Below the pieces are notes generated by a model. It was not told where the DNA came from, did no database searches, and was given only the letters and a program-made list of their open reading frames with translations. From assembly GCA_951804985.1 (NCBI GenBank), contig OX638133.1:47837983-47901982 (forward strand): a stretch of 64,000 nucleotides of DNA. The letters are read 5' to 3'. Positions 46,780-57,765 of the stretch are shown here, in pieces. The position numbers and the translations under genes are program-made. Numbering within the stretch: position 1 is the stretch's first letter; every line of letters begins with the position of its first letter. Origin of the DNA: Dryomyza anilis. Taxonomy: Eukaryota; Arthropoda; Insecta; Diptera; Dryomyzidae.

Positions 46780-47530
46780 TACCCTACACCTATGAGGTAC
46801 AGGGTATATTAACTTTGTGCATATATTGTAACGCCCCTTAGGAGGCGTGTCCGGTATGGAAAAGTATATATATTCTTGATCAGCATCACTACCCGAGTCC
46901 GTTTAGCCATGTCCGTCTGTCTGTCCGTCTTGCTGTCTTGCTGTCCGAATACAGAATAACTTGAGAAATACTGTTCAGAATGCGATGAAATTTCGTCTCA
47001 ATATATTTTAGCCAAAAGTAGGAACTGAGTTTGAAAATGAGCCAAATCGGTCAACGGACACGCCCACCTCCCATACAAGTCACTTTTATATAACTCTTTC
47101 GGAACTAATAACTCGAAAAGTATTCAAGGTATAGTTATAAAATTTAAAAGTTATTGTTAGAATTCAACTAAAAATATGTGGTCCAAAAATGGGCGTGATC
47201 CGCCCACTTTTTTTTTTCATTATTTCCCGGGTTTTCATAGTGGAAATTTGATCCGTAAATTATTAAAATCAAATCTATGAAATATTAGCCTTTCAAAATG
47301 TTAAATATAGGCGTGGTCCGCCCAATTATATTTTTCAATTTTTTTTTAGTTTTTTATACTTTATATAATTTTTTTTAAATTATGGGGATATAAGACGTAA
47401 ATTTCTAATATATGAATAATATTCTGAGGGTTAATATCCCCACCAAAGGTGTAGGGTATTCCATATTCGGGCCCGACCGACTATAAAAATCCGCTCTATG
47501 TGACCGAACTTACCCAACTCGTTTTTTTTC
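46777..47530 (-). repeat. GGGTATA dispersed repeat, longest copy
   Basis: The minus-strand order is: AACGAGTTGGGTAAGTTCGG, TATAGTCGGTCGGGCCCGAA, AATACCCTACACC, ATTGGGCGGACCACGCC, AAGTGGGCGGATCACGCCC, GGTGGGCGTGTCCGTTGACC, GACAGCAAGACGGACAGAC, ATGGCTAAACGGACTCGG, AAGGGGCGTTACAATAT and CCTCATAGGTGTAGGGTATA. It defines the full extent of this subfamily (about 750 bp). It is close to 26290-26830 by eye. It is non-coding and its mechanism of spread is unknown. Confidence 0.88.
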
Positions 47531-47870
47531 AGATATAGATAGCTGATGTTATGAAATGCATTTTGGCATTCACAAAATATTTTTTTGAAAATGGGGTTTT
47601 GACCCCCTTTGGGGGACCTGGACCACTCCAAAGGGAACCATTAGCCTTCTAATGATGTCCGCTATCGATTTCCGAAATACATTTTTTTGGGTAATTCGAG
47701 TGGGTATTCAAGTAGCTCGAACAAACGAGCTACTCGAATAGCTCCAACAAACGATCGAACAAATTACCCGGGTAGCTCGAACATTAAATACCCGGGTTTT
47801 TTGAGTATTTGAACTACCCGGGTAGCTCGAAAAATCCGGGTACCCGGGCACCGGGTAATCGAGAGCTCTG

Positions 47871-48975
47871 ATATATACATAATTAGCAGCAAACAAAGTA
47901 TATGTTTGGAGAACATAACATGTATTTGTGAGAGTATAAACATAATATGTTTGCATGGAAACAGAAAATTTTATATTCCAAACATAATAAGTTTGGGTCT
48001 AAACAGATTATATATTTGGGTGGGAATATAATTATCTTTCGTAAGTGAACATATTGTGTTTGCATCATAAATATATTCTTTTAATGCAATAAAAATTTTG
48101 TTTGGGTTAAACATTTTTTTATTTGGATCTAAATATAATTAATTTATTATATTTGAAACAAAGAATCATAATGTATTGGGCCATCTTCAGCACAAAGAGC
48201 ACCAGCCTTGTGGTTGGTGGCCTTGTCGTGGTTGATCTAGATCCAGTACATTTATCCAGTACATTTGCAAGAGTGCTAAAAATAAATAAATATTGTTTAA
48301 TTAGATATTGAGCACGAAAAAATAATCTCCAAATATAAAATTATTCGCAAATGGATTTGCAACGCTAATTATATTTGGCTGATGAGATGTAACTATTATA
48401 CACACAAAAAGAGCGTCCTTTTCTTTCGCTATAATTTACTTTGCAGTTTAATTTGCAAATATAAGTTTAATTGTAATGCAATGACTTTTATAACTTTTTA
48501 TTTATTTAATAAACACATATTTTAATTATTTTTCACTTTCATTTATTTATTTATTTATTTATTAATTTTCGATTTTTTTTAACACTTTTTATACTTACTT
48601 ATTTATGACGGCGACGTCAACCACTCACGTTGCACTCAACTGTTTAACTGACACAGCAAATAAAGAGAATAAATCAAACCACAAAAATATTACATCTGTG
48701 GAAAAGAGACAACAATATATACAGAGCTTATGCAAACATAATATATTTTCATCGAAACATAATATATATTTTTATGCAAACATATGTATGGTATAATGAA
48801 GCTGCAAATAAAAAAAAACTAATTTATTAAAATTGTTGATTTTTAAGAACAGATTATATTTGAATTCAATCATATTCAATAACATTTTTCCCTGCGTGTA
48901 TATATAATGTTTGGGAAAAGTTGAGCCCGTCAGAAAAAACATTCATTAGACAATGTAATATTTGCATTCACGAAG
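47871..48975. repeat. AAACATA/ATGTTTG-rich block
   Basis: Dense short words (AAACATAATA, TATGTTTGG, GCAAACATA) occur on both strands, in the style of the repeat at 58476-58835. CCAGTACATTTATCCAGTACATTTG-type duplication lies at about 48241-48268. It is non-coding apart from two ORFs without motifs (48123-48311 and 48605-48796). TACACACAAAAAGAGCG near 48409 and CCTGCGTGTATA near 48890 could be ends of a smaller element. Confidence 0.4.
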
Positions 48976-49009
48976 CATGCTGATTAGGATAAAAAGAGCA
49001 GCAACTGGT

Positions 49010-49402
49010 TTTCACATTTAAAACGAACCATTAAACGGTCACGAGGTATACGAATCATAAAAATTAGGGATGTTGCGGAGCGCCGCATCCGCAAACACGA
49101 AGCATCCGCATTATTTTGACATCCGCATTTGTGTCCGATCATGCCAATTTTCTTGTTCAGACAAATAGGATATATAAGCAATCTAAATCTAAAGTTTTAT
49201 TGGTCTAGCTCTTGAACTTTTTCTGTAATCGTGATTTCAACAGACAGACAGAAGGACAGACAGACATCGCTTAATTGACTCAGGAAGTCATGCAGATTAG
49301 GAATATATATACTTTTCCACAACGGAAATGTTTCCTTCTGGGTGTTACAAACGGCATACCAAACTGAATATATCCTTTCACTCTTAGTGTAGGGTATAAA
49401 AA
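49010..49402 (+). repeat. GGGTATA dispersed repeat, partial, with insertion
   Basis: ACGGTCACGAGGTATACGAA (about 49036) and, after a CATCCGC-rich insertion (49066-49135), ATGCCAATTTTCTTGTTCAG, GTCTAGCTCTTGAACTTTTT, a CAGACAGACAG tract and TTTCACTCTTAGTGTAGGGT match the subfamily at 6300-7003 and 32155-32818. The insertion has four GCATCCGC-type words, a style seen at other insect hAT ends. Confidence 0.7.
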
Positions 49403-50379
49403 TAATACAAAAATGTGTATATGTAATATTTTGAGTTATAGCGAATTTAACTATTTCGTTAAGATCAGTAAAATTTCCCATTTTATTCTGACTAAAATTA
49501 ATTTTTAAATGCTTCCACAAATTTTATATACACGCTGCAAAAGAAGGGCTCGGACAAACAGGCATTACATATATCTTTGGAGCTTTATACAAACAAAAGT
49601 ATTATTTCATTGCCAAAGATTATTATAATAACAGCCAAACATATTTTGTTTCCATTTTTTCACATTTTTGAATTTTTTTTTATTTTATTCATATTATATA
49701 ATTATAAACTTAAACTTTTATTTTTTTATTACACATTTTTTATTTATACTTAATAATTTTATTTCCATCTATTGTTTTTATTTTGAGTTCAGTGAATTAC
49801 AGATGATTTGGATATTTCACAAACAGCCACTATCTGGTATTAACAGTAATTGGCGGTACTTAAAGAACTTTCTCCACCACAAACATACATATAATCAAAA
49901 TAATGCTATTATTTTTAATTCGTTGTCACCCAGTAACAATCACGAATAACTACATATAATTCAAAGAACATTTTATTTACGTTGGGTGTGTTAAATAGCG
50001 AAATATCACATTAATATAGTAAATTCGTGTAATTCAGCGATTACAGCAATTTATGTTTAAATATCGTATAATAATATTTCAATCTGAACAAAATAATCAT
50101 ACTATTCAATTATAACATAATTAGATTTTACTCCTAATATGTATATGGTTATTTCGAATTACGTTATAATTACATTCAAGCATATTCAAACAAATCTTTT
50201 CTATCCGTGTAGAATTAAGGTCCGGACTACATACATACCAGTCCAATAAGTCAACCATTATGACCGGAAAACACTTTTTTGAGCAACTTACCGTATGTTT
50301 AGAATCGTTATCCTCTTAAAAAAATCATGTAACAGGCATGTTTTCGTCAGTCAAAAGTTTATATTACGTCGTTTAGTGT
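49403..50379. other. AT-rich DNA, no gene seen
   Basis: No motif was found in the 93-codon ORF at 49668-49949, which is rich in F, Y, I and N. 50215-50270 (CCAGTCCAATAAGTCAACCA) may be the left end of the Tc1-like relic that follows. Confidence 0.5.
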
Positions 50380-50920
50380 TATACTGAAAATGGTCCATAC
50401 AACCGTCAATTTTAAAATGTGTTTAAATGTGTTTAAATGTATTTTCGACGACCGCTATCAAAAGCGTTGAATACCCGTATACCCGCTTTAATATGGTAGT
50501 GTAACCATTATGTTTTGGGTGCTTTGCCGTGATCTAGTATTGGACCCATTCATTTCCTATATATTTCCATATTAAACGATTTAACCATTCACTGACGAAA
50601 ACCTGCCTGTTATATGAATATGTCAAAATGTTAACGAGTTTAAACTTATGGGACGAGGTACAAAAGATGGTTTCAGGTCAAAATGTTTACCTTTTGGACT
50701 GACCTTCATGTAGTCGATACCTAAATTCTATATAAAATTTGTGGGATCAGTTAAAAATAAAGATTATCGAGAATGAAGTTGAACTTTTTGCTGATATTGA
50801 CGAAATGGCAAAATTAGAATCGGGATTGATTCCAAATTAAGATAGCTATAAATTAATGCAAATGTGCCACACAGATGGCACGTAGTCATGTAAAATACTG
50901 GTTTTCCATCAAATATTTGG
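50380..50920 (+). pseudogene. Tc1-like transposase relic
   Basis: Broken-frame translation includes TIMFWVLCRDLVLDPF (the 'VMVWG' strand after the first catalytic residue), then VYLLDxPSCSRYLNSIxNLWDQLKIKI. The latter corresponds to the 'LDWPSQSPDLNPIENLWxxLK' box, with stops and the catalytic E lost. ELFADIDEMAK follows. The N-terminal DNA-binding region is not readable. A foldback element begins just downstream, so the 3' end may be displaced. This is a separate family from the element at 16092 because the retained parts do not overlap. Confidence 0.6.
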
Positions 50921-50942
50921 TGATTTCATTGATATAGAAAAC

Positions 50943-51640
50943 AAAAAAAAACCTTTTTAATAGCAAGTATTTAAAAAAGTCTGTATTAAAAACTTTAAAA
51001 TAAATTTACGAAAAATATAAAATATATTTATAGTAGGTATGTATATTAATATACGAAATAAATTATATAAAATTTTATTCAAATTATATTATTTAGATAT
51101 ATGTACGATTATAAGCAATAAATTTTTAAATTTACTAAGAGGTTTCCAAATACAAAAATAAAAGCGTGCTGCGAAAATATTAAAAACTACCAGCATATTA
51201 CATTCGTAAATATGTAGCATAAGTTCAGTTTGGCCAGATTATTCTGAGGTTCGATATCAGCACTGCATACAAAACTCATAGATACTTCCATACAGATCTA
51301 CCCCTACTCCAAAATTATATTGAAAACTATTGCAAAGTTGAATTGAATTGCAAAGTTTATTAGTGCTACAATTTGACTGTAATATTCAACAATTTTGCCG
51401 CACGCTTTTATGTTTGTATTTGCAAACCTCTTAGTAAATTTTAAAATTTATTGCTTATAAACGTATATCTAAATAATATAATTTGAATAAAATTGAATTT
51501 AATTTATTTCGTATATTAAAATGTATCCATTATATATATACATACCGACTATAAATATATTTTATATTTTTCGTAAATTTATTTTTAAATTTTTATTACA
51601 GACTTTTTTAAAAGCTTGTTTTTTAAAAAGTTTTTTTTTA
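50943..51640. mobile_element. Foldback element, arms about 235 bp
   Basis: The left arm 50943-51177 and the right arm 51391-51640 are inverted copies: AAATTTACGAAAAATATAAA, TTATTTAGATATA, AAGCAATAAATTTT, TTTACTAAGAGGTTT and AAAAGCGTGC occur on the left and, reversed, on the right. A small indel (AATGGATACATT) distinguishes the arms. The unique spacer is about 213 bp (51178-51390). There is no ORF, and the target duplication is unclear because the ends are A/T runs. It is a foldback or long-TIR MITE. Confidence 0.9.
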
Positions 51641-52039
51641 TAAGTTTTTTTATTTTTTCATTTTTAGTCATTATATTGCCATTGGAATTATTTATTGAAA
51701 AAACGACATGGATTTTGATAAAACTGTTTCAATGACCATCAAATAGCATGTTCCAATGTCGAACATTAATTGATTATGTGCCCATTAAAACAGTTTTATA
51801 AAAAAAAGTTCTAATGACGTAAGTTACGTCATTAGAACTTTTTTATATTATATTATTATTTTTTTTTATTATAAGAATTACTATACGCTTTTCATGCACT
51901 CTTGCATATGTTAATTTGGATGCACGAAGGTCACTGTAACAAGTTCTGCATAGATCGTTTAATGCACGACGTTTTACAGAGATCGGTTAAGTGGTTACTA
52001 CGATATAGGATATCTCATTTAAGCTCATATTTATTTAAG
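51641..52039. other. AT-rich DNA with a perfect palindrome
   Basis: No gene is seen. It contains the palindrome at 51802-51844. TTTGATAAAACTGTTTCAATG and CATTAAAACAGTTTTATAAA (about 51714 and 51783) are a loose inverted pair. Confidence 0.5.
51802..51844. repeat. Perfect palindrome, 21-bp arms, 1-nt centre
   Basis: AAAAAAGTTCTAATGACGTAA, then G, then the exact reverse complement. It carries TGACGT in both arms. The complete match means it is either recent or maintained. Confidence 0.96.
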
Positions 52040-52545
52040 TCTTCAATACTATACATATTATATATTTAAACTTTCTAGGTGAAGAACGCACTTCAGAGGA
52101 TCCAATAATATTTCATGTGCCCTCTAGCGAAGAAAATTCGAAGTTATGAGTTTACCAAATTTTTCTCCGTCGCCAATACTATACATGTTTTAAATTTAAA
52201 TTTTATAGGTGAAGAACGCACTTTAGAGGGTCCATTAATAGTAAATGCGCCCCCTAGTGGTCAAAATGCATAGTTCTGAGTTTGCCATATTTTCTCCGTC
52301 TCTCCGTCTCTCTGTCTCTAAAATTATACATATTCCAAATTTCAACTTTCTAGGTATAGAACAGACCTCACACGGTTCAAAAATAGCTTTAGCGCCCCCT
52401 ATCGGCCAAAATTCGAACTTTGTTTATTTTTATATGCCACATCGAATACTATACGTGTTCCAAGTTTCAACTCGATAAGTGTGTTAAATTTGATATTTTT
52501 GTGCCCGACATACCAACAAACGAACAAACAAGTGAAGTTAAATAA
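52040..52545 (+). repeat. Tandem array of about 130-145-bp units, four diverged copies
   Basis: Each unit has (C/A)AATACTATACATATT, TTTAAACTTTCTAGGTGAAG, AACGCACTTCAGAGG and GCGCCCCCTAG(T/C)GG-like blocks. Units start near 52045, 52173, 52318 and 52446. It ends in CAAACGAACAAACAAGTGAA and an AATAAAAGC. I recall similar GCGCCCCCTA units with an ACAAACAAACAAG end from dispersed repeats in arthropods, but cannot name the family. Confidence 0.75.
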
Positions 52546-53295
52546 AAGCTTGTAAAATATGTTTAATGCAAAAAGTTAATTCGTTTATAATTACTTGCAC
52601 GGATTGTTTTTAGTTTGTGGGATATAATCATCTACCATTAAGTAAAGCTTTGATTGACACTAATAAAATAAGGTTGCATTTTAAAGTTAACATCTAGAAG
52701 TTAAAAAAATTATATGAAAGTAGTTATGACCTGTGATAATATTGGAGTTATAGCGATGGTTATGTTTGTACTTGATGCGTTTCTAATTAGTTGCACGCAA
52801 CTAACAAGTTCACGACAAAAATCTATAAATAAAATATGGATAAATAACTAAAATAAAATTTAACAAATTTATCACAGATATCTATTAGAAATGTTCAGAC
52901 GTAATTTTGAATAAAGTTTAAAGTGCTCAAAAAGTCTTTACCTTAATTGCACTTTTAAAATTTTGTCATTGGTAAAAACATATGTTATATACACAAAATT
53001 ATTTCTACCTTATATCAAAAAAACACCTCTCCAAATTTCAGATAAAATATTTAGAAATAATAGAACTATTTTTGGAAAAAAATGGAGCCAAATAGCTGTT
53101 TTTTCCGAAATTCGAGTTCGAAAACTTTACAATAATTTAATAATTATAGGTCAACTTATAAAAATATAATGTATACTAGAATCAAAAACCACATTCAATA
53201 GACACCAAAAATATCCATTTAGCAACATTACTGATCTAGATAATGGCTTTTTAAATATTGATAAAAATCAAAAAATCGACAAAAAATTAACTTAT
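52546..53295. other. AT-rich DNA, no gene seen
   Basis: Nothing recognisable; the ORF at 52963-53169 has no motif. Confidence 0.6.
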
Positions 53296-53443
<148 letters not shown>

Positions 53444-53449
53444 TGTAAA

Positions 53450-53551
53450 GCGTATGTAGCTCACAGGTTAGTGCGTTTGACTGCGAGCCGAAATGTTCCA
53501 TTGACTGGTGACTGGTGTTAACAACAAATTTTCATAGAAAAATTTAATGTC
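53450..53551 (+). mobile_element. SINE relic, 5' part
   Basis: GTATGTAGCTCACAGGTTAG (box A region) and TGCGTTTGACTGCGAGCCG are family-specific. Box B is destroyed, and TTAACAACAAATTTTCATAG closes the match. It is an old copy. Confidence 0.65.
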
Positions 53552-55117
53552 ATTTAATGAGATTTTTCTGAGTGCAATCATAAACCTCACGTATCCAGTC
53601 ATATAGATTTCGAATTTTAAATATGTCATATTTGTGAGTGTTACGTTCATATATAAAAGGCAATCATTTAGACTTAATTCATCTACAACGACTTTAGCGG
53701 CCATATTCCCCAATATTTGGCAGTAAAAGTGTTCATGGGTGAATAATTTCAGCGTTGAGACTTTTAAAGGCTTTTAGTTGAGAACGTTTAAAGTCAGCCA
53801 ATACACCTACAAAACTATTTGGCTGATGATGAAGATGGAATCACAACTAAGTATCATCAGTTCTGACGAATCAAATGAATGCCAAGTAAACTCAGAAGAA
53901 AATGTCCCATTAAGTACTTAATGGTACGATCATTGATTTTATGGTTAATAGTTTTTTTCAAAAGTTTTCTAATTAATTTGATTGTATTCGAAAACTTCTG
54001 TACCATTAAAATAAATTTTCAGATGCAGGATGTTCACTTCGAAATTCATATCGTAGAGCACATCAGAGTACAGGACTGCTTGCCTCTAGTGATGATCATT
54101 TGCAAGAGCAAGGCAAGAAATTGTAATATTGTTCTTGCTCTTGTTCTTGCACACTAAGGTTGCTCATGCATACACTAAGAAAACAAGATATTTATGAAAG
54201 TCTTGCTGCAACTATCCTTTTAAATTTACGCCTTGAAGCAAATATTCAAACATCCCATAAGTTTCAATAAAGTTGAAGCAAAACTATTAATATTTTTTAA
54301 ATATGACATATATGCAGATAGTTACAAGATGTTTGCCACAACAGCAATGAAAAATGAGATATTTACAGCAAACATCCAGAGTTCTTGGACATTTGCAGCA
54401 AAACTATGGAGGTATTTTGGCATTTGACTACCATAAAAAAGGAAAATGGCGTACTTTTTTTTACGCTCGATTTATTCACAACAATTAAGTAAATCAAATG
54501 GTTCAAAAAAGTGCCAACGGAAATATTACATTTTAATGGTAAAAGTGAAAATAAAATTCCATGGTAATGAAATTATATATCGAAAATTATTTCTTTTCAG
54601 AGTTTACTTTAATGACAGCATCGCCGGACGGACTTGGATCTTCCGCGAAGATGTCTCAAGTCGTTGTACAATTTTACCTTCAAAGGATTTATAAAGACGA
54701 TGGCGATGTATTAACATGATACTGTTTTAATTCTAGAATACATATAAATTCATTTGATTCATTTTATTTTAATTCAATAAAAATTACTCCGCGAATTCCA
54801 AATATTCATCAACTATCTTCCTATTTGTAAGATGTTTAATTTATTTTTGCTATAAATTTGAAAGATGGTTGTTACCAATATTTATCGTATTTGACGGATA
54901 TTTGAGAGATGGTTGTCTCAAATACGATCTAAATAATTTGTAAATAACTTGATATTTTCGGCTGTGATATTTCTGGCATTCATCTTTGTTTTCTTTGTGT
55001 AGGTACATATGATCTTGTTCTTGTTCTTGCTATATAATTTTTGCAAGATTCTTGCAGCAATCTTGCAAAATTTTACTTTTTAAATTTTAAATAAAATATG
55101 GTAGACAAATATGTTAA
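53552..55117. other. AT-rich DNA with CTTGCAAGA words, unassigned ORFs
   Basis: 54095-54165 and 55010-55070 are rich in CTTGC/GCAAG words (TCTTGCTCTTGTTCTTGC; TTGCAAGATTCTTGCAGC) and may mark the two sides of one element. ORFs at 53468-53713, 53879-54157, 54233-54427 and 54446-54694 have somewhat balanced composition but no domain I can name. Transposon relics are the default explanation. Confidence 0.4.
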
Positions 55118-56552
55118 CCCCAGACAAAAAATATGCAAGGAAACTAGTATTATAGTAGTAGTTTTGAGGAAAACTCACAGGGATATGGTAGGAAATACAT
55201 ATTGCATAGCAGGCATTTTGAATTTTTGAAAATAAGGAGGCTCCCTATAGCAGCATTTACGCCGCAAACTGGTATGTTCAAGCCTACCCCAAGCAGGCAA
55301 AAGCATTTTTCTGTAAGTTTTGGTTTTGAAGTTTTAAAAGGTATCTTTATAGCTAGAATATGGAAGGGAAAGGTAGCCTGCGAGTAGCAAGCAAACACAT
55401 TGTATAGGAATTTTTGTTTTGAAATTTTAAAAAGCTTCTTCATAGTAGGAAACTGTTTTGAATTTTTGAAAAGCTTGATCAAGAAGTTGTCGACAGAACA
55501 TTTTGCTTATAAAAAGTTTTTGTTTTGTAATTTTAAATGATCAACAAGTTATCGACTGAAATTTTTGTTTACAAATTTCAATTTTTCCTTCAAAATTTTT
55601 CAGTATTGAAAATTTTTGTCATTTGTAAACATCGGTGTTTACTTTCGTAGGTTTGCAACGCGAATTGTTTTAATAAAAAAAGTGAAAATGTGCTGTATTG
55701 ACGCGGATTTGCGTATTGCAGAAGATTATTGCTGATATCAACATAATCATCAAAAGTGCACAGCAAATAGTTTTAGCCGTCATGACGCCCGAAACAAAAA
55801 TTTCTTGCTGTACAAAAACAAACACATGTTGTTTTTAATACACATGTGTTTTGTTATTGCTTTCTGCAATCACTTTTTTAGCAAAATTGCAAACACAATA
55901 ACAAACAATTCGGAGTTCCTTCAGAAAACATATGCGAATCCAGCAATAGAGAATCAAAGCGTATGAGTTTTTCGCGAAAATTTAACAAACAAAATTCGTC
56001 GGTGTTATTGTACAATAACAATGTTATTGTACAAGAAGGTTTTGTTACTGTGGGATGGATGGGAACTGATGATTTATGTTATATGTTTATGCTCCCTACC
56101 TTTCCCTACCATTTTGCTTCCAGCACATTGCCTACTTTACCCTGCTTGTGCCTACCATTTTCCTTACACCTGTTTGGCTACCATACCCTACCTATGCCTG
56201 TCAGTCCCCTATTAATTTTGTTTTCATGCTGTAGCAGGGAACTAGCAGCTTTTGTCCACATTCCCACCTTTGCCTATCTCAAAGCTTTATATAAAATGTG
56301 ATTTCAATACCAACCTTACCCTGTCTGAGCCTACCATTTTGCTTACACCTGTTTGGCTACCATACCCTAACCTATGCCTGCTATTTCCCTACCAATTTTG
56401 TTTTAATGCTATAGCATTGAACTAGCAGCTTTTGTCCACATTCCCACCTTTGCCTACCTCAAAGCTTCATATAAATGTGATTTCAATGCGTACAGGTAGC
56501 TTGTTTGCCTGCGTGTTTCGAACCACTTGCCTGCTTGAAATTTTGTCTGGGG
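55118..56552. mobile_element. 1.4 kb element bounded by CCCCAGACAAAA inverted ends
   Basis: CCCCAGACAAAA (55118-55129) and TTTTGTCTGGGG (56541-56552) are perfect 12-bp inverted ends. The left half carries about five diverged GTTTTGAA(T/A)TTTT(G/A)AAAA units spaced roughly 60-120 bp apart. The right half repeats CCTACCATTTTGCTTACACC and CTACCATACCCTA units. Related fragments lie at 8290-8660 (minus) and 33985-34572. No convincing target duplication was seen and no transposase. The 112-codon ORF at 55963-56301 runs through the repeat units. Confidence 0.7.
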
Positions 56553-57065
56553 AAACTGGATAATGATTATGAAAACGAATAAAATTTGAACACTAATTGT
56601 ATTTAGGTTATTTTTTTTCCATATTTTCAATGTCTTCAACAAAAAATTAATTATTTTACTAAGACAAGAACTAAAAATTCAATAACATACAAATTTGAAT
56701 TATATTTTAACAAAAATTAACAAATAAAAAATAATTGTATAAATCAAGTGATGTTGACGAGACAATTCAAAATCTCAAGGTCATAATAAAATGAACATAT
56801 ACATAATAATTATAAAGAATATTTCGTATAGGCACATTTCTGTTTTCGTCAGAGATTAAAAAGCACCGTACGCTACACGTTACGTATGTTAAGAGAACAC
56901 AAACAATATCTTGCAGAGTAACATTTTTCTTTGCGATCACAAACTCAAATGCTACAAAGCGAACACTAACAGAAAGAAGAGAAATCAACAAAAACGAATT
57001 ACGATGCATATACACACACTTTCTCAACGACAACTTTTCGTTGCTACCCTTTATCATCGCAACAG
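56553..57065. other. AT-rich DNA, no gene seen
   Basis: No recognisable feature; the 128-codon minus ORF (56767-57153) gains its cysteine-rich start from the minisatellite that follows. Confidence 0.55.
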
Positions 57066-57144
57066 ACACATAACAACAGACAGTCGCATAACAACAGACA
57101 GACGCATGACAACAGACACACGCATGACAACAGACAGTCCCATG
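57066..57144 (+). repeat. 18-bp minisatellite, about 4.5 units
   Basis: Units of the form CATAACAACAGACAGTCG repeat with G/A and C/G variants. Opposing ORFs (56911-57252 plus; 56767-57153 minus, with CCHASVCCYA-type repeats) derive from it. Confidence 0.9.
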
Positions 57145-57504
57145 GCACCGCACTACATATATGTATCTAGTACAACGAGTTTTCTTTGTTGTACAAACAA
57201 TTTCCCGCCAAAAATTCTATTTGAACTTTTAAACGAATCAGCGAATTTGTGAAAAAAAACAAAAACACAAAAAGTAATACATATTAGCCAAATGAGGTAC
57301 ACTGTTAAAATGTTCATATATTAATTTTATTTATTTTTGATTTATAAGTTAAATGAAATAATGCACATAGAACTTAAGAAACACTTCCAACGTTCCCAAT
57401 AATAAAAATATAATGTACAGCTTTAACCAATAATCGGCTTTTTGGAAAATCTTCCATATAAATGTATGTCGAAAGTCGACTACTACCTTAAGTTGGACAT
57501 TTTT

Positions 57505-57765
57505 AATGGATTACACTGCCCGACAAAAGTCAAATTTAGAAATGGTACAGTAAAAGTTACAGCAAATATTGGATAGATTTGTAGCGCTGATTCCGCATTC
57601 TTTTACTTTTAAAATTCAAATAAAAGAAAAGTATTAAATTATCTTTTCGATATAAGACGCAAAAAATGCAAGAACAAGACATTTTTGATCATCATTACTT
57701 GGCTCGCGACTGTAGCCCAAACGATCACGCTGGTAATTCAGTCGATCACGCTGACTCTAACTATC
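57505..57765 (+). repeat. Two joined dispersed-repeat fragments
   Basis: 57505-57680 (GATTACACTGCCCGACAAAA, TACAGCAAATATTGGATAGA, CGATATAAGACGCA) matches 7200-7470. 57700-57765 (CTGTAGCCCAAACGATCACG and CAGTCGATCACGCTGACTC) matches 18300-18380 at the front of LINE copy 1. The second piece may therefore be LINE 5' sequence. Confidence 0.65.

Larger units (their letters stand above)
46201..47870. mobile_element. Composite element with TTCGAG-rich inverted ends
   Basis: The left side (46201-46400) is built of TTCGAGTAGCTCG, TTTGTTCG and TTCGATCG units. The right side (47690-47870) has the same units inverted (CGAGCTACTCGAA, CGATCGAACAAA) plus CCCGGGTA words, ending GGTAATCGAGAGCTCTG. Inside these lie inverted copies of a CATTAGAAGGCTAATGGTA unit, and at the centre a complete GGGTATA repeat (46777-47530). 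The terminal CAGAGCTCTCGATTACCC (read inward from 47870) is hAT-like. The left terminus does not match it and directly joins the (TA)n array, so the left end is probably lost. All ORFs here are repeat by-products. Confidence 0.6.

Noticed and set aside
46930..47300. Coding potential across the GGGTATA repeat
   Set aside because: Frames are not conserved between the copies at 6300, 26290, 32155 and 46777; the repeat is non-coding.
57066..57144. Cysteine-rich peptide on the minus strand (CCHACVCCHASVCC type)
   Set aside because: It is a by-product of the 18-bp minisatellite; no signal peptide or conserved frame is seen, and the plus strand is equally open.
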